From Sediminispirochaeta bajacaliforniensis DSM 16054 (GTDB taxonomy: Bacteria > Spirochaetota > Spirochaetia > DSM-16054 > Sediminispirochaetaceae): 64,000 nt of DNA. The notes under the pieces were generated by a model, which did not search any database, was not told where the DNA came from, and worked only from the letters and a program-made list of their open reading frames with translations. Numbering within the stretch: the first letter of the stretch is position 1; every line of letters starts with the position of its first letter. Shown piece by piece: positions 33,927-42,409 of this stretch. The stretch lies in contig NZ_KB899406.1 in NCBI RefSeq assembly GCF_000378205.1, forward strand, positions 62,001 through 126,000. The letters are read 5' to 3'. A program made the position numbers and the translations under genes.

Positions 33927-34000
33927 CGGGAGCGACGGGGCTTGAACCCGCGATCTCCGGCTTGACAGGCCGGCGCGATAACCAACTTCGCCACGCCCCC
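33927..34000 (-). tRNA. tRNA-Asp (anticodon GTC)
   Basis: The minus strand folds as a cloverleaf. The acceptor stem is GGGGGCG with CGCTCCC (one G-T pair), the discriminator is G, and the anticodon stem-loop CCGGC-CTGTCAA-GCCGG gives GTC. The T arm contains GGTTCAAGCC. The 74 nt include the discriminator; AAA follows, so CCA is not encoded and must be added by the CCA-adding enzyme. Confidence 0.95.
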
Positions 34001-34010
34001 ACATCGGTAA

Positions 34011-34039
34011 CGTGAAAATGAGGATGCATGATTTTCACG
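34011..34039 (-). promoter_or_regulatory. 9-bp hairpin between the AOR-like gene and tRNA-Asp
   Basis: CGTGAAAAT (34011-34019) and ATTTTCACG (34031-34039) form a perfect 9-bp stem 1 bp after the AOR-like stop. There is no T-run. It could end the AOR mRNA or be a processing signal upstream of the tRNA. A TTGACA overlapping the AOR stop could be the tRNA -35, but its -10 (CATCCT) is poor. Confidence 0.45.
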
Positions 34040-34040
34040 C

Positions 34041-35747
34041 TTATGTCAAGAGAAGTTTATCAACGGGTTCGCCGACAAAGGAGAGGAGTCCGGCTATCCG
34101 CTCATCTTCGACCTTGATAGGCGGTAGTGGAAAGAGTTCTTTTCGCCTTTCCATGATGCGATTTCCCATTTCCAGATAGCCCTTGGGCGTTCGCTCCAGG
34201 CCTGTGAATGCATTAAGCAGGGAGAAAAGCGGGAAATGTTTTTCGCTTATCAGCCGGGCCTGATGACAGATTCCCGCAGCGACAAGCAGATGGTTCCGCT
34301 GTGCAACGGCAATGGCGATAGTGGCCTTCTCCCTTTCAACCCAAAAGTCCTCCTTTTTGTGATACAACATGGCGGGTCTTGGAAGTCCTTTGATCTGTTT
34401 CCACCACGTACCGATCTGATATTCGGCGAGGGTAAAGGGGACGTTTCGATCCCGTATGGTGTCTATATGGGGTGTTAATGCGGCCAAAGGGTCGAAGGAA
34501 AAGGGAAAGAGATTAGGATGGTCCGGAACGTGATGTTCCGACGGCTTATCAAGGAATTCCAAAAAGGCATCGATGTCACCAGGGCGGATACTTTTCTCTT
34601 CTATGAGGTGAAACAATCCTTTTGCCGCAGAGGCGGGATCCATGCCCCTTCTTCTTGCGTGTTCGACGAACTGGAGGGCGTCGGCGGTATGACGGATGCC
34701 GAGCAGGGAGATCGGAACGGCCAGGTCGACGTAACCTGGCATGCTCATCTCTCCGTATCTTCCTTCGATCCGTAGCTGCCCGCTACAGGGAAAGGGGCAG
34801 CCCTTACAACCGCCGGTGGTCATTTTTCGAAAGAGGAGAGCCTCCTTTCTGTGCATTTTCCCTTCCTCTTTCCCTTCGGGGATGAGCCCGGCCGCAAGGG
34901 CAGGGGCAAGCAGCCCCACGGTTCCGAGCCCTTCGACAAAGGGCAGGAGCATGCGGTCGTCGATCCTCGGCCGAATGGGGAGGTATCCGGCCATCCGTAC
35001 CAGAAGGAGCCCCCTGGCTCCTGTGGGCATAAAAGCCGTAACTCCTTTTCGTGTGACGAGCTCCCGGATGGTGGCTTCACTTGTCTCGGCAAGGTTCTCA
35101 AACCCTTCCTTCTCGGCAGGAAGACGTTGCTGTTCTCCCCTTTCGATCGTTATGGCCGTAAGCTTCAATGAACCAAAAAAGAGCCCTGTCCCGCCTCCGG
35201 CGGGAAGCGTCCTCCCCTCGTGAACAAGGGCCGCTGCCGGATCCCCTTCCCGTGCCGCCTTTCCGATACAGAGCACAGCCCCCTCTTTCCCCTTCCCTGC
35301 CATATCTTCGAGGAGTCTCTGCTCGAGTTCGATGGGATCATTCAAATCGCTGTCTAAGGGCGTTGAGAAAAAACGGACTTTGTTCGGGCTAATGTGGAGG
35401 ATTGTGCTTTCCGGGGAGATGCCGTGAAATAAAAGACCGTCCAAGCCGCAGCTTGCGATACTTTTCCCGAAACTCCCTTGGCCAAAGGTTTCAAGAAGCA
35501 TGGGCCGGGAGCCATCCTTTTTCGCGAGCATTACGACGCTCCATCCGCCGGAAAAGGGGAGAGAGCTACCCGTCAGTAATCCCGGAGCGATAAAAAGGTT
35601 TGCGCTCGGAAATAGTGAAAAGAGTTCTGCGGCTATGCCGCTTCCTCCAAGGAAATGCTCAAAAAGTTCTTCCGGAAGCCCTTCGTCTTCAAAACGCCGA
35701 TCGGAAAGAAATATGTGTCGTATGGTATGTATGGAGCCTCTGTTCAT
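34041..35747 (-). CDS. Aldehyde:ferredoxin oxidoreductase-like protein (divergent AOR family)
   Basis: A 568-residue relative of tungsten AOR enzymes, which oxidise aldehydes to acids using ferredoxin. The N-terminal pterin domain shows FLGGSGIAAEL and the Gly-rich PFSGG and GFGS-like GQGSFGKS. The [4Fe-4S] ligands are CKGCPFPC (three Cys near residue 320) and a later Cys in AAGICHQA. Overall identity to classic AORs looks low. No ferredoxin, MoaD or pterin-synthesis gene is beside it; it is alone, followed by the tRNA. TACTAT lies 7 nt before the ATG, with no RBS, so a very short or absent leader is likely. Substrate unknown. Confidence 0.8.
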   Translation of the reverse strand: MNRGSIHTIRHIFLSDRRFEDEGLPEELFEHFLGGSGIAAELFSLFPSANLFIAPGLLTGSSLPFSGGWSVVMLAKKDGSRPMLLETFGQGSFGKSIASCGLDGLLFHGISPESTILHISPNKVRFFSTPLDSDLNDPIELEQRLLEDMAGKGKEGAVLCIGKAAREGDPAAALVHEGRTLPAGGGTGLFFGSLKLTAITIERGEQQRLPAEKEGFENLAETSEATIRELVTRKGVTAFMPTGARGLLLVRMAGYLPIRPRIDDRMLLPFVEGLGTVGLLAPALAAGLIPEGKEEGKMHRKEALLFRKMTTGGCKGCPFPCSGQLRIEGRYGEMSMPGYVDLAVPISLLGIRHTADALQFVEHARRRGMDPASAAKGLFHLIEEKSIRPGDIDAFLEFLDKPSEHHVPDHPNLFPFSFDPLAALTPHIDTIRDRNVPFTLAEYQIGTWWKQIKGLPRPAMLYHKKEDFWVEREKATIAIAVAQRNHLLVAAGICHQARLISEKHFPLFSLLNAFTGLERTPKGYLEMGNRIMERRKELFPLPPIKVEDERIAGLLSFVGEPVDKLLLT

Positions 35748-35754
35748 AACGCTT

Positions 35755-35760
35755 ATAGTA
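35755..35760 (-). promoter_or_regulatory. -10 element of the AOR-like gene (near-leaderless)
   Basis: On the minus strand TACTAT (35760-35755) lies 7 nt before the ATG at 35747, with no Shine-Dalgarno. CTGAAA 17 nt upstream is a possible -35. The overlapping TATAAG is an alternative -10. Confidence 0.4.
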
Positions 35761-35803
35761 CAGTGTTACCTGCTTTTTTTCAGCCGCATCCCTGAGATCT
35801 TTC

Positions 35804-35832
35804 TTGACGGCAGGGAGAAAAGCCTCTATACT
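35804..35832 (+). promoter_or_regulatory. Promoter of the ROK operon
   Basis: TTGACG (35804-35809), 17-nt spacer, TATACT (35827-35832): near-consensus. The start site would fall at about 35839, inside the dyad at 35835-35863. Confidence 0.7.
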
Positions 35833-35834
35833 TC

Positions 35835-35863
35835 TATTAGTTCACTCATTGAGGAAACTAATA
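35835..35863 (+). promoter_or_regulatory. Operator dyad of the ROK operon
   Basis: TATTAGTT (35835-35842) and AACTAATA (35856-35863) are exact reverse complements separated by 13 bp. The dyad covers the predicted transcription start and ends 4 bp before the ROK gene, a typical autorepressor position. Confidence 0.65.
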
Positions 35864-35867
35864 ACGG

Positions 35868-36854
35868 ATGTACCAGCAAGATCGAAAGGCACAGACAATC
35901 CTCCGTATTATCGGCGAATTGCAAAAGCGTGGCTTTGCCAGTCGCAGCGCTCTTGCCACCGCTCTTTCACTTTACACCTCGACGGTCAGCATCAGGATGA
36001 AAGAGCTTCTTGACTGGGGCATTATCCGGGAAGTCGGCAGGGGAGAAAGCGGCAGTTCCGGGGGAAGGAAGGCAACCCTTGTGGAACTCGATCCCGGTTA
36101 CGGGAGTTTCGGTGGCATCTATCTTGCCCATGATCGGGTGACCGCATCGCTTTTTACTCCGGGCTTACAGGAATCCGACCGCCGGACACTCTCCCTGGCG
36201 GGAATGGGCGAAGCGGATGTTCTGACCGAGCTGGCGGATGTTGCACGGTGGCTTGGCTCCGCATCTTCCACCATACCCCTTCGGGGGATCGGCTTCGCAG
36301 CCTCTTCGGTGGTCTCCGGTGGAGGACGAGTCGGTTCCTCCTCCCATTTTCCCTGGAACCTCGGGGAGGTCCCGGGGCTTCTGGCCGAACAGGCACACTG
36401 TTCGCTTATCTGTTCCGACAATGATGCGAATGCCGCCGCCCTGGCCGATGCCTCTTTGCTCGATAGTGAGCGTCCGAACCTGCTTCATCTTCTTGTCTAC
36501 GGCAATGTTCCCACCATCGGAAGTGGTATCTTTCTCGACGGAAAGCTTTACCGTGGTTCGGAGGGCGGGGCCGGTGAGCTGGATGAAGGGCTGTGGCCGC
36601 TGGAGGGGGATATCGCCCTCCAGGTGCTGCGGCTCGGCAGGCTTTTGGGTCGCTTTCTGGATGTTGACGCAATATTCATCTCCGGTGTTCTCGACGAGGA
36701 GGCGAAAAGGAGATTGGAGCGTTCTGGGGATGCGGAAGCGCCGAAGGGGTCGGTTCGTTTTGTCGACGATCCTTGCTGGGTAGAGAAGGGGGCTGCACTC
36801 ATGGCCCTCCACGAACATATCGAAATCATTACGGGAGTAAAACATGAAGGGTAA
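35868..36854 (+). CDS. ROK-family transcriptional regulator (NagC/XylR type)
   Basis: A 328-residue protein with an N-terminal winged helix (KAQTILRIIGELQKRGFAS, then SALATALSLYTSTVSIRMKEL) and a ROK sugar-binding domain. The ROK part has CSDNDANAAALADASLL and YRGSEGGAGELDEG, but the zinc Cys motif (CxCGxxGC) of ROK kinases is missing, which fits a regulator, not a kinase. It heads an operon of a PFK, an SIS protein, a deacetylase and an aldose epimerase. The dyad just upstream suggests it represses its own operon until a sugar or amino-sugar binds. Confidence 0.88.
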   Translation: MYQQDRKAQTILRIIGELQKRGFASRSALATALSLYTSTVSIRMKELLDWGIIREVGRGESGSSGGRKATLVELDPGYGSFGGIYLAHDRVTASLFTPGLQESDRRTLSLAGMGEADVLTELADVARWLGSASSTIPLRGIGFAASSVVSGGGRVGSSSHFPWNLGEVPGLLAEQAHCSLICSDNDANAAALADASLLDSERPNLLHLLVYGNVPTIGSGIFLDGKLYRGSEGGAGELDEGLWPLEGDIALQVLRLGRLLGRFLDVDAIFISGVLDEEAKRRLERSGDAEAPKGSVRFVDDPCWVEKGAALMALHEHIEIITGVKHEG

Positions 36855-38025
36855 TATTCTTATCGGACAATCGGGCGGCCCAACCTCAGTCATCAACGCT
36901 TCCCTTGCGGGAGCGGTGGAGGGCGTGCTTGAGGCCGGAGCGAGGGGCAAGATATTCGGCATGCAATTCGGTATCGAGGGCTTTCTGGAGGATCGTCTCA
37001 TCGACCTTGGGGCTCTGTCTTCCGATGAACGGAAATTGCTGGCGCTCACCCCCTCTTCCGCCCTCGGATCCTGCCGCTACAAATTAAAAGACGATGATCT
37101 GCCGGTTATTCTCGAGCGACTAAAAAAACAGGATATACGCTATCTTTTTCTTGCCGGTGGGAACGACACCATGGACACCATCCACAGAATAGAGGCCTTT
37201 GCCCGTAAAGAGGGGTATGAACTCTACGGAGTCGGCATCCCGAAGACCGTGGATAATGATCTTTTTGGTACGGATCACACCCCCGGCTACGGCTCTGCTG
37301 CCAGATACACCGCCCTTTCTCTCCTTCAGTCGGGGCAGCTTGCCAGGGACATGCAGCGGGTCGATCGCTTTGTGATCCACCAGACCGTCGGACGGGAAGC
37401 GGGATGGCTTGCCGCATCGTCGATAATGGCGAAGCAAGGTGAGGGAGATGCTCCCCATCTTATCTATCTGCCGGAACGGCCCTTGTCCAGGGAGCAGGTT
37501 TTGAAAGATGTACAAGAATGCATCAAGGCCTACGGATTTTGTTCGATCGTCTGCGGAGAGGGCATCATCTGGCGTGACGGGACCCCTGTTTCGGCCTCTG
37601 CCGCGAAGGACGGGTTTTCAAATATCGAGTTTGGGGCCATGGGCGGTACCAGCGCTGCTATCTCGCTTCATCAGCTGATCCATGAGGAGACCGGCTACCG
37701 GGGAGAGTTCCAGATCACCGAAAGCCTTTCCATGTGTGCCGATGACCGGGCAAGTGCCACCGATCGAAGCGAGGCCTTTTCCTGTGGGCTTGAGGCTGCA
37801 AGGCTTGCGGCCTCCGGCGGAAGCGGAAGCATGATTTGCATGGAGCGCCTTGCCGGGGATTATGCCGTCCGATACGGTACTGTCCCCTTATCCGAGGTCG
37901 CTGTACGGGCAAAGCCCATGCCGGATTACTATATCAATGAGTCGGGAAACGGGGTCACCGATGCCTTTCTCGACTACCTTCGCCCCCTTGTGGGCGATAT
38001 GCCGAAGTATCAGCGATTGTGGTAG
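36844..38025 (+). CDS. pfkA: 6-phosphofructokinase, probably PPi-dependent
   Basis: A 393-residue PFK. The N-terminal GQSGGPTSVINASLAG is standard. The phosphoryl-donor residues are Asp in AGGNDT (ATP enzymes have Gly here) and Lys in PKTVDNDL (ATP enzymes have Gly: PGTIDND). This pair marks pyrophosphate-dependent enzymes, so it may use PPi and run reversibly. Spirochaetes commonly have PPi-PFKs. Its ATG lies inside the ROK gene end (11-bp overlap). It would convert fructose 6-phosphate made by the next genes. Confidence 0.88.
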   Translation: MKGNILIGQSGGPTSVINASLAGAVEGVLEAGARGKIFGMQFGIEGFLEDRLIDLGALSSDERKLLALTPSSALGSCRYKLKDDDLPVILERLKKQDIRYLFLAGGNDTMDTIHRIEAFARKEGYELYGVGIPKTVDNDLFGTDHTPGYGSAARYTALSLLQSGQLARDMQRVDRFVIHQTVGREAGWLAASSIMAKQGEGDAPHLIYLPERPLSREQVLKDVQECIKAYGFCSIVCGEGIIWRDGTPVSASAAKDGFSNIEFGAMGGTSAAISLHQLIHEETGYRGEFQITESLSMCADDRASATDRSEAFSCGLEAARLAASGGSGSMICMERLAGDYAVRYGTVPLSEVAVRAKPMPDYYINESGNGVTDAFLDYLRPLVGDMPKYQRLW

Positions 38026-38073
38026 TGAGCCACAAGCATAGCATACAATCATCAGATAGAAAAGGAGCATGGT

Positions 38074-39093
38074 ATGAACGGAACGGATGCACGATATGCC
38101 GATTTTTCTCTTGTTAAGGAGATGCTGGAGAGCCCCGATGTGATTCGTCGAATGGACGTTGAGGCGGTAAAAAAGTTGGCTGGGGAGCTTACAGGGATAA
38201 AGGGGCCCTTTCTCCTCTCCGGAGAAGGTTCTTCCCGGATCTTTCCGGCCAAGCGGGCGAGAATCGAGGCCCTGCGCAGAGGTTCTGCCCTTCTTCCTGT
38301 GGTGGAAGGGGCAACCCAGGCGCTGGAATATCCCCTGGCCGGCGGCGTTGCCTTTGTGGCCAGTAATTCCGGCAAAACGAAGGAAGGCCTTCGCCTGGTC
38401 CGCAGCGCCAAAAAACGGGGAATAAAGAGCGTCGGTATTGTTGCCAACGCGGGAACCCCAATCGCCGACGAGGCTGATCACGCCATCGTCCTCTCCTGCG
38501 GTCCGGAAGCGGCTGTTGCGGCAACCAAAAGTGTGATCGAACAGGCCCTTGTCTACCACACCATCTTTGCCGAACGTGCCGGTTTTCCTGTTCCCGACAG
38601 GGAAAAGCTTGCGTCCGCTCTTGATGCGGTTCTGCATGCCGCCCCTGCAAAAGAGATCGTCGATGCGGTGACCAAGGCCAAGACCCTCTTTTGGGCGGGA
38701 AGGAACGACGGGGTTGCCGAAGAATTGACCCTCAAGACCAACGAAATTTCCCGCAAGCGTTCGGATTTTCTCGAAGGAACCTATGCCGTTCACGGGATCG
38801 AAGAGGTAATGACACCGGATGATGTGGTGATCCTTGTGAATCCCTTCCCCGAGGAAGAGGTAAAGCTGAAACAAACTCTTGCGGATGGGGTGGGGCTTAC
38901 GGTCGTGGCCATTGCCTCCAGGCAGACCTCTTTCCCGACCTTTGTGGTTCCTGCTCTTGAAGGGGCCGATGAATATCTGCAGCTTGCAGCCGGCTGGAAC
39001 CTCCTTGTAGAGGTAGGTATCAACTGTGGCGTTAAGCTTGATCAGACCACCCGGGCACGGAAGGTCGGAAACGAAATGGAGACATCGAAATGA
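38074..39093 (+). CDS. SIS-domain sugar-phosphate isomerase/deaminase (GlmS isomerase-like)
   Basis: A 339-residue protein with two SIS domains, resembling the isomerase half of GlmS, and AgaS/FrlB-like enzymes. The first SIS has LLSGEGSSRIF and FVASNSGKTKEGLRL; CGPEAAVAATKS is the GlmS-type motif at the domain junction. The glutaminase domain of GlmS is absent, so it is more likely to deaminate or deglycate a 6-phospho-amino sugar than to make one. With the overlapping PIG-L deacetylase it would turn an N-acetylated sugar phosphate into a ketose 6-phosphate for the PFK. Confidence 0.85.
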   Translation: MNGTDARYADFSLVKEMLESPDVIRRMDVEAVKKLAGELTGIKGPFLLSGEGSSRIFPAKRARIEALRRGSALLPVVEGATQALEYPLAGGVAFVASNSGKTKEGLRLVRSAKKRGIKSVGIVANAGTPIADEADHAIVLSCGPEAAVAATKSVIEQALVYHTIFAERAGFPVPDREKLASALDAVLHAAPAKEIVDAVTKAKTLFWAGRNDGVAEELTLKTNEISRKRSDFLEGTYAVHGIEEVMTPDDVVILVNPFPEEEVKLKQTLADGVGLTVVAIASRQTSFPTFVVPALEGADEYLQLAAGWNLLVEVGINCGVKLDQTTRARKVGNEMETSK

Positions 39094-39866
39094 GCTTTTC
39101 CTGGCACGCCCGTCATGGGGTGGCGGAGTTTGGGGCTAAGGCTGGAGAAACATGGCTTTTCGTCGTTCCCCACGATGATGATGCGGTCATCGGTGCAGGT
39201 CTTGCCGTTGCAGCGGGTGTACAAGCCCGTTGCAATGTGACGGTAGCCATTACCACCGACGGTCGTTTGGGGTACTGCGACGATCATGAGCGGAAGAACA
39301 TCGCCGAAATTCGTGAGGCGGAGACCAGAGAGGCCCTTAACGCCCTCGGCAATCCCGACTGTCGGTTTCTCTCCTTTCCCGATGGAGACCTTTTTACCCG
39401 GCGGGGCCGATCCCTCTCCTCAGATGCGCCGAATGGAGGACTTCAGGGCGCCTATACGGCTCTGCTTCGGGAGGTGCGCCCCGATCGCCTCTTCCTGTGC
39501 AGCAACTCGGACCTCCATCCCGATCATAAGATTGTCTATGAAGAGCTCATTATTTCCCTTTTCCATGCCACAGGGGATATCTGGCCGGAGCTCGGCAAAA
39601 CCCTTGCCGAGGTCCCTCAGATTTTTGAATATCCCATCTACTGTGCCCTTTCCGGCGAGCCCGATTACTGTCTTGCCGCCGACAAGGAGGGGTTTGGGGC
39701 AAAGCTCGCCGCTATTGCCGCTTACCAGAGTCAGCGACAGATATCGGCCCTGCTCGATAAGGTTAGAAGCGGCGGCGGATATGAATTCTTTCGAAGGATC
39801 CGTTTCGATCTATACGATCCTCACGATTATCTGGCCCTTTTCCCGGGGATAGGAGATTCCAGATGA
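39090..39866 (+). CDS. PIG-L/LmbE-family N-acetyl-sugar deacetylase
   Basis: A 258-residue zinc hydrolase. The metal motifs are PHDDD (about residue 27) and DLHPDHKIVYEE (about 150). Family members deacetylate GlcNAc-containing compounds (MshB, BshB, chitobiose deacetylases). Overlaps of 4 bp with both neighbours mean tight coupling. Substrate is inferred to be an N-acetyl hexosamine or its phosphate from the SIS and PFK neighbours. Confidence 0.87.
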   Translation: MSFSWHARHGVAEFGAKAGETWLFVVPHDDDAVIGAGLAVAAGVQARCNVTVAITTDGRLGYCDDHERKNIAEIREAETREALNALGNPDCRFLSFPDGDLFTRRGRSLSSDAPNGGLQGAYTALLREVRPDRLFLCSNSDLHPDHKIVYEELIISLFHATGDIWPELGKTLAEVPQIFEYPIYCALSGEPDYCLAADKEGFGAKLAAIAAYQSQRQISALLDKVRSGGGYEFFRRIRFDLYDPHDYLALFPGIGDSR

Positions 39867-40831
39867 CCTCTCCCGCTTCAGCGGCACGCCCCGTGATCCT
39901 GAGCCTTGGGGGGGCGGAGATGGAGCTCTACCCTCATCTTGGGGGAACGGTCCGGCGGCTTTCTCTTGTTCCTGGACAGGGAGGTGATGCTGTCGATCTC
40001 CTTGCAGGCGATGAAGAGCATGAGCTCGAAGAGAACCCCTGGTTTCGCGGCCGGCTGCTTTTCCCCTTTTGCGATCGAATCCCCGGAGGAGGCTATCGTT
40101 TTGAAGGAAAGGAGTTTTGCCTGCCTGCGAACCAGGAAGATGGCTCCGCCATCCACGGGCTGCTCTACAAGATGCCCGGCCGGCTTGTCTCCAAAAGCAC
40201 AAGTCCGTCGGCCAGGCGGGTCGACCTCAGCTGGCTTTTAGGTGAGGATGCGGGATATCCCTTCCGTCTGGCTCTCTCGGTAAGCTATCGGCTTTTTCGT
40301 TCCGGAAGCGGGATTGCCGCTTCCATTGCCTTCCGTGCCGTCAACCGGGGCGAAGGCCCGGCTCCTGTCGGTTTCGGCTGGCATCCCTATTTCCATCTTC
40401 CGGGTCTTGCTGCCGATGATATGAAGATCTCCATCCCCTGCGAGCATTACGTGGAGGTTAGAGAGGATCTCATGCCGACCGGCCGCCTCGTCCCGGTGGA
40501 GGAGGGGAAAGCCTCTGCCGGCTTCTATGATTTTCGCCGCAGCCGGCCTCTCGGCAAGGGGGTATACGATATCGCCTATCCCATAGAAAAAGAGAAGGGC
40601 GAAAGCGGGCGTACCGTAGAACTGTCGTCCGATACCATATCGCTGGCTATGAACACGCAAGGAGCCTTCTCCTTTTTTCAGCTTTTTACCCCTCCCAACC
40701 GTTCGGCTGTAGCCCTGGAGCCCCTTTCTAATGTTACCGATGCCTTCAACCGGGACGACATGGGAGCGCTGACGCTTCTTCCCGGAAAGTCTTTTTCCGG
40801 TTCGATCACTCTTTCTCTTCGGCGCCTTTGA
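39863..40831 (+). CDS. Aldose 1-epimerase (mutarotase) family protein
   Basis: A 322-residue galactose-mutarotase-like protein. Catalytic elements seen are GWHPYFHL (His) and a preceding DGSAIHGLLYK (His), with Glu near the C-terminus (ALEPLSNV). It interconverts alpha and beta anomers of a sugar, or has a related epimerase role. Last gene of the ROK operon. A 12-bp hairpin encloses its stop codon. Confidence 0.85.
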   Translation: MTSPASAARPVILSLGGAEMELYPHLGGTVRRLSLVPGQGGDAVDLLAGDEEHELEENPWFRGRLLFPFCDRIPGGGYRFEGKEFCLPANQEDGSAIHGLLYKMPGRLVSKSTSPSARRVDLSWLLGEDAGYPFRLALSVSYRLFRSGSGIAASIAFRAVNRGEGPAPVGFGWHPYFHLPGLAADDMKISIPCEHYVEVREDLMPTGRLVPVEEGKASAGFYDFRRSRPLGKGVYDIAYPIEKEKGESGRTVELSSDTISLAMNTQGAFSFFQLFTPPNRSAVALEPLSNVTDAFNRDDMGALTLLPGKSFSGSITLSLRRL

Positions 40832-40848
40832 TGGCTCCGAAGAGAAAG
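40811..40848 (+). promoter_or_regulatory. 12-bp hairpin over the end of the ROK operon
   Basis: CTTTCTCTTCGG (40811-40822) pairs perfectly with CCGAAGAGAAAG (40837-40848); the stop codon of the epimerase gene lies in the 14-nt loop. No T-run follows on either strand, so it is more likely a 3'-end stabiliser or Rho-linked structure than an intrinsic terminator. Confidence 0.6.
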
Positions 40849-40898
40849 AAATCACCATAACTCATTTATATGTAAAAAGATAGATTCTTCCATATTTC

Positions 40899-40929
40899 CT
40901 GCCAAATAGGACTTTGGCAGTAACTGCCA
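40899..40929 (+). promoter_or_regulatory. Triple TGCCA operator upstream of the PTS operon
   Basis: CTGCCAAA-TAGGAC-TTTGGCAG (40899-40920) is a perfect 8-bp dyad, followed by TAA and a further CTGCCA (40924-40929), which makes a second dyad TGGCAG-TAA-CTGCCA. Three alternating half-sites lie 76 bp upstream of the EIICB gene. They are the natural target of the operon's PRD regulator (47196) or of a global sugar regulator. No clear -35/-10 was fixed. Confidence 0.6.
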
Positions 40930-41004
40930 TCTTTGTGGTGCTTATTGTTGCCCGATTGCGAAAACCCCATGTAGCATAAAAAGGAAATCACACAGGAGGT
41001 TGTT

Positions 41005-42387
41005 ATGGAAGGTGCTGCAATTGGGGCCCGCTCGCGGATACAACGATTCGGGCGTTTCTTGAGCGGAATGGTCATGCCGAATATCGGGGCGTTTATCGCC
41101 TGGGGTTTGATTACCGCTTTCTTTATTGCTACGGGATGGACCCCCAACGAGAGGCTGGCAACTCTGGTCGGGCCGATGATCAGTTATATGCTTCCGCTGC
41201 TGATCGGCTTCACCGGAGGACGTATGATCTGGAACATCCGGGGAGGTGTCGTCGGAGCTGTTGCCACCATGGGAGTTATTGTCGGGGCGGATATACCGAT
41301 GTTCATTGGTGCCATGATCATGGGACCTGTCGGCGGTATCATTATCAAGAAGTTCGACCAGGCCGTCGAACCACACATTCCGGTCGGATTTGAGATGCTT
41401 ATCAATAACTTTTCCGCCGGAATCATCGGAATGCTTTTGGCGCTCTTTTCGTTCCTGCTGATCAACCCCGTTGTGTTGGGTATAACCCATGCCCTTCAGG
41501 CAGGCGTCGGGGCGATTATTCAAATGGGACTTTTGCCCCTGGTTTCACTCTTTGTAGAACCTGCGAAAATCCTTTTTCTCAACAACGCCATTAATCACGG
41601 TATTTTTTCTCCCCTGGGAATAGCCCAGGTCCAGGAAACCGGACGTTCGATCTACTTCCTGCTTGAGACCAATCCCGGCCCGGGGCTTGGTGTTCTTTTG
41701 GCCTATCTGCTCTTTTCCAAGGGCGCGGTCAAAGACTCTACCCCAGGTGCCATTATCATCCACTTCTTCGGCGGTATCCATGAGATCTATTTCCCCTACG
41801 TTTTGATGAACCCCATTCTCCTGCTTGCCGTCATCGCCGGCGGAGCCTCCGGTGTTGCGGTCTTCAGCCTTTTCGGGGCCGGAGAAGTTGCCACCCCCTC
41901 TCCCGGCAGCATTTTTGCGCTCATGGCTGTATCCCCCAAGGGCGGTCAGCTCCCTATTCTCTTAGGAGTTATTATCTCTACGGCTGTCAGTTTCGTTGTT
42001 GCAATGCCCTTTGTCCGCCGCTTCGCTTTACGCCAGGAAAATGCAGATGCTTCCCTTGCTCAGGCCAAGAGCCAGGTGCAGAACATCAAGAACCTCGGCA
42101 AGGTCCGCAAGATTGTGTTTGCCTGCGATGCGGGAATGGGATCAAGTGCCATGGGGGCAAACCGTCTCAAAAAGAAGCTGAAGGCTGCAGGGGTAGAGGT
42201 CGAAGTACTCCACTCTTCGGTTGATGATATTCCCCAGGATGCACAGCTGGTTATCAGCCATGTCAATTTAAGTGATCGGGCAAAGGAAAGCGCTCCTAAC
42301 GCCCGCCACTTCAGTATCACCAATTTCGTCAATGCTCCCGAATACGATGATATCGTCAAGGAGCTTGCGGGATCGGAAAAAGAATAA
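41005..42387 (+). CDS. mtlA: PTS mannitol-type EIICB
   Basis: Membrane transporter that takes up and phosphorylates a hexitol, 460 residues. The IIC part (about 1-340) has eight to ten hydrophobic segments and the GGIHEIYFPYVLMNP motif with the substrate-binding GIHE. The IIB domain (about 368-460) has the phosphorylated Cys374 in VFACDAGMGSSAMGA. No IIA domain is fused; a separate IIA follows at 42474. Mannitol is the default substrate of this subfamily, but the operon lacks mannitol-1-phosphate dehydrogenase (MtlD), so another polyol may be used. The RBS AGGAGG precedes the ATG. Confidence 0.9.
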   Translation: MEGAAIGARSRIQRFGRFLSGMVMPNIGAFIAWGLITAFFIATGWTPNERLATLVGPMISYMLPLLIGFTGGRMIWNIRGGVVGAVATMGVIVGADIPMFIGAMIMGPVGGIIIKKFDQAVEPHIPVGFEMLINNFSAGIIGMLLALFSFLLINPVVLGITHALQAGVGAIIQMGLLPLVSLFVEPAKILFLNNAINHGIFSPLGIAQVQETGRSIYFLLETNPGPGLGVLLAYLLFSKGAVKDSTPGAIIIHFFGGIHEIYFPYVLMNPILLLAVIAGGASGVAVFSLFGAGEVATPSPGSIFALMAVSPKGGQLPILLGVIISTAVSFVVAMPFVRRFALRQENADASLAQAKSQVQNIKNLGKVRKIVFACDAGMGSSAMGANRLKKKLKAAGVEVEVLHSSVDDIPQDAQLVISHVNLSDRAKESAPNARHFSITNFVNAPEYDDIVKELAGSEKE

Positions 42388-42409
42388 GAGAGATTCCTTA
42401 CACATATGT

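Noticed and set aside
33714-33994. Short open frames over the tRNA region
   Set aside because: They overlap tRNA-Asp and its terminator on both strands and have no RBS or domain.
40930-41005. Possible sigma-54 promoter (TGGTG...TTGC) upstream of the PTS operon
   Set aside because: The GG and GC elements are 11 bp apart instead of 10, and the regulator is of BglG/MtlR type without an AAA+ domain.
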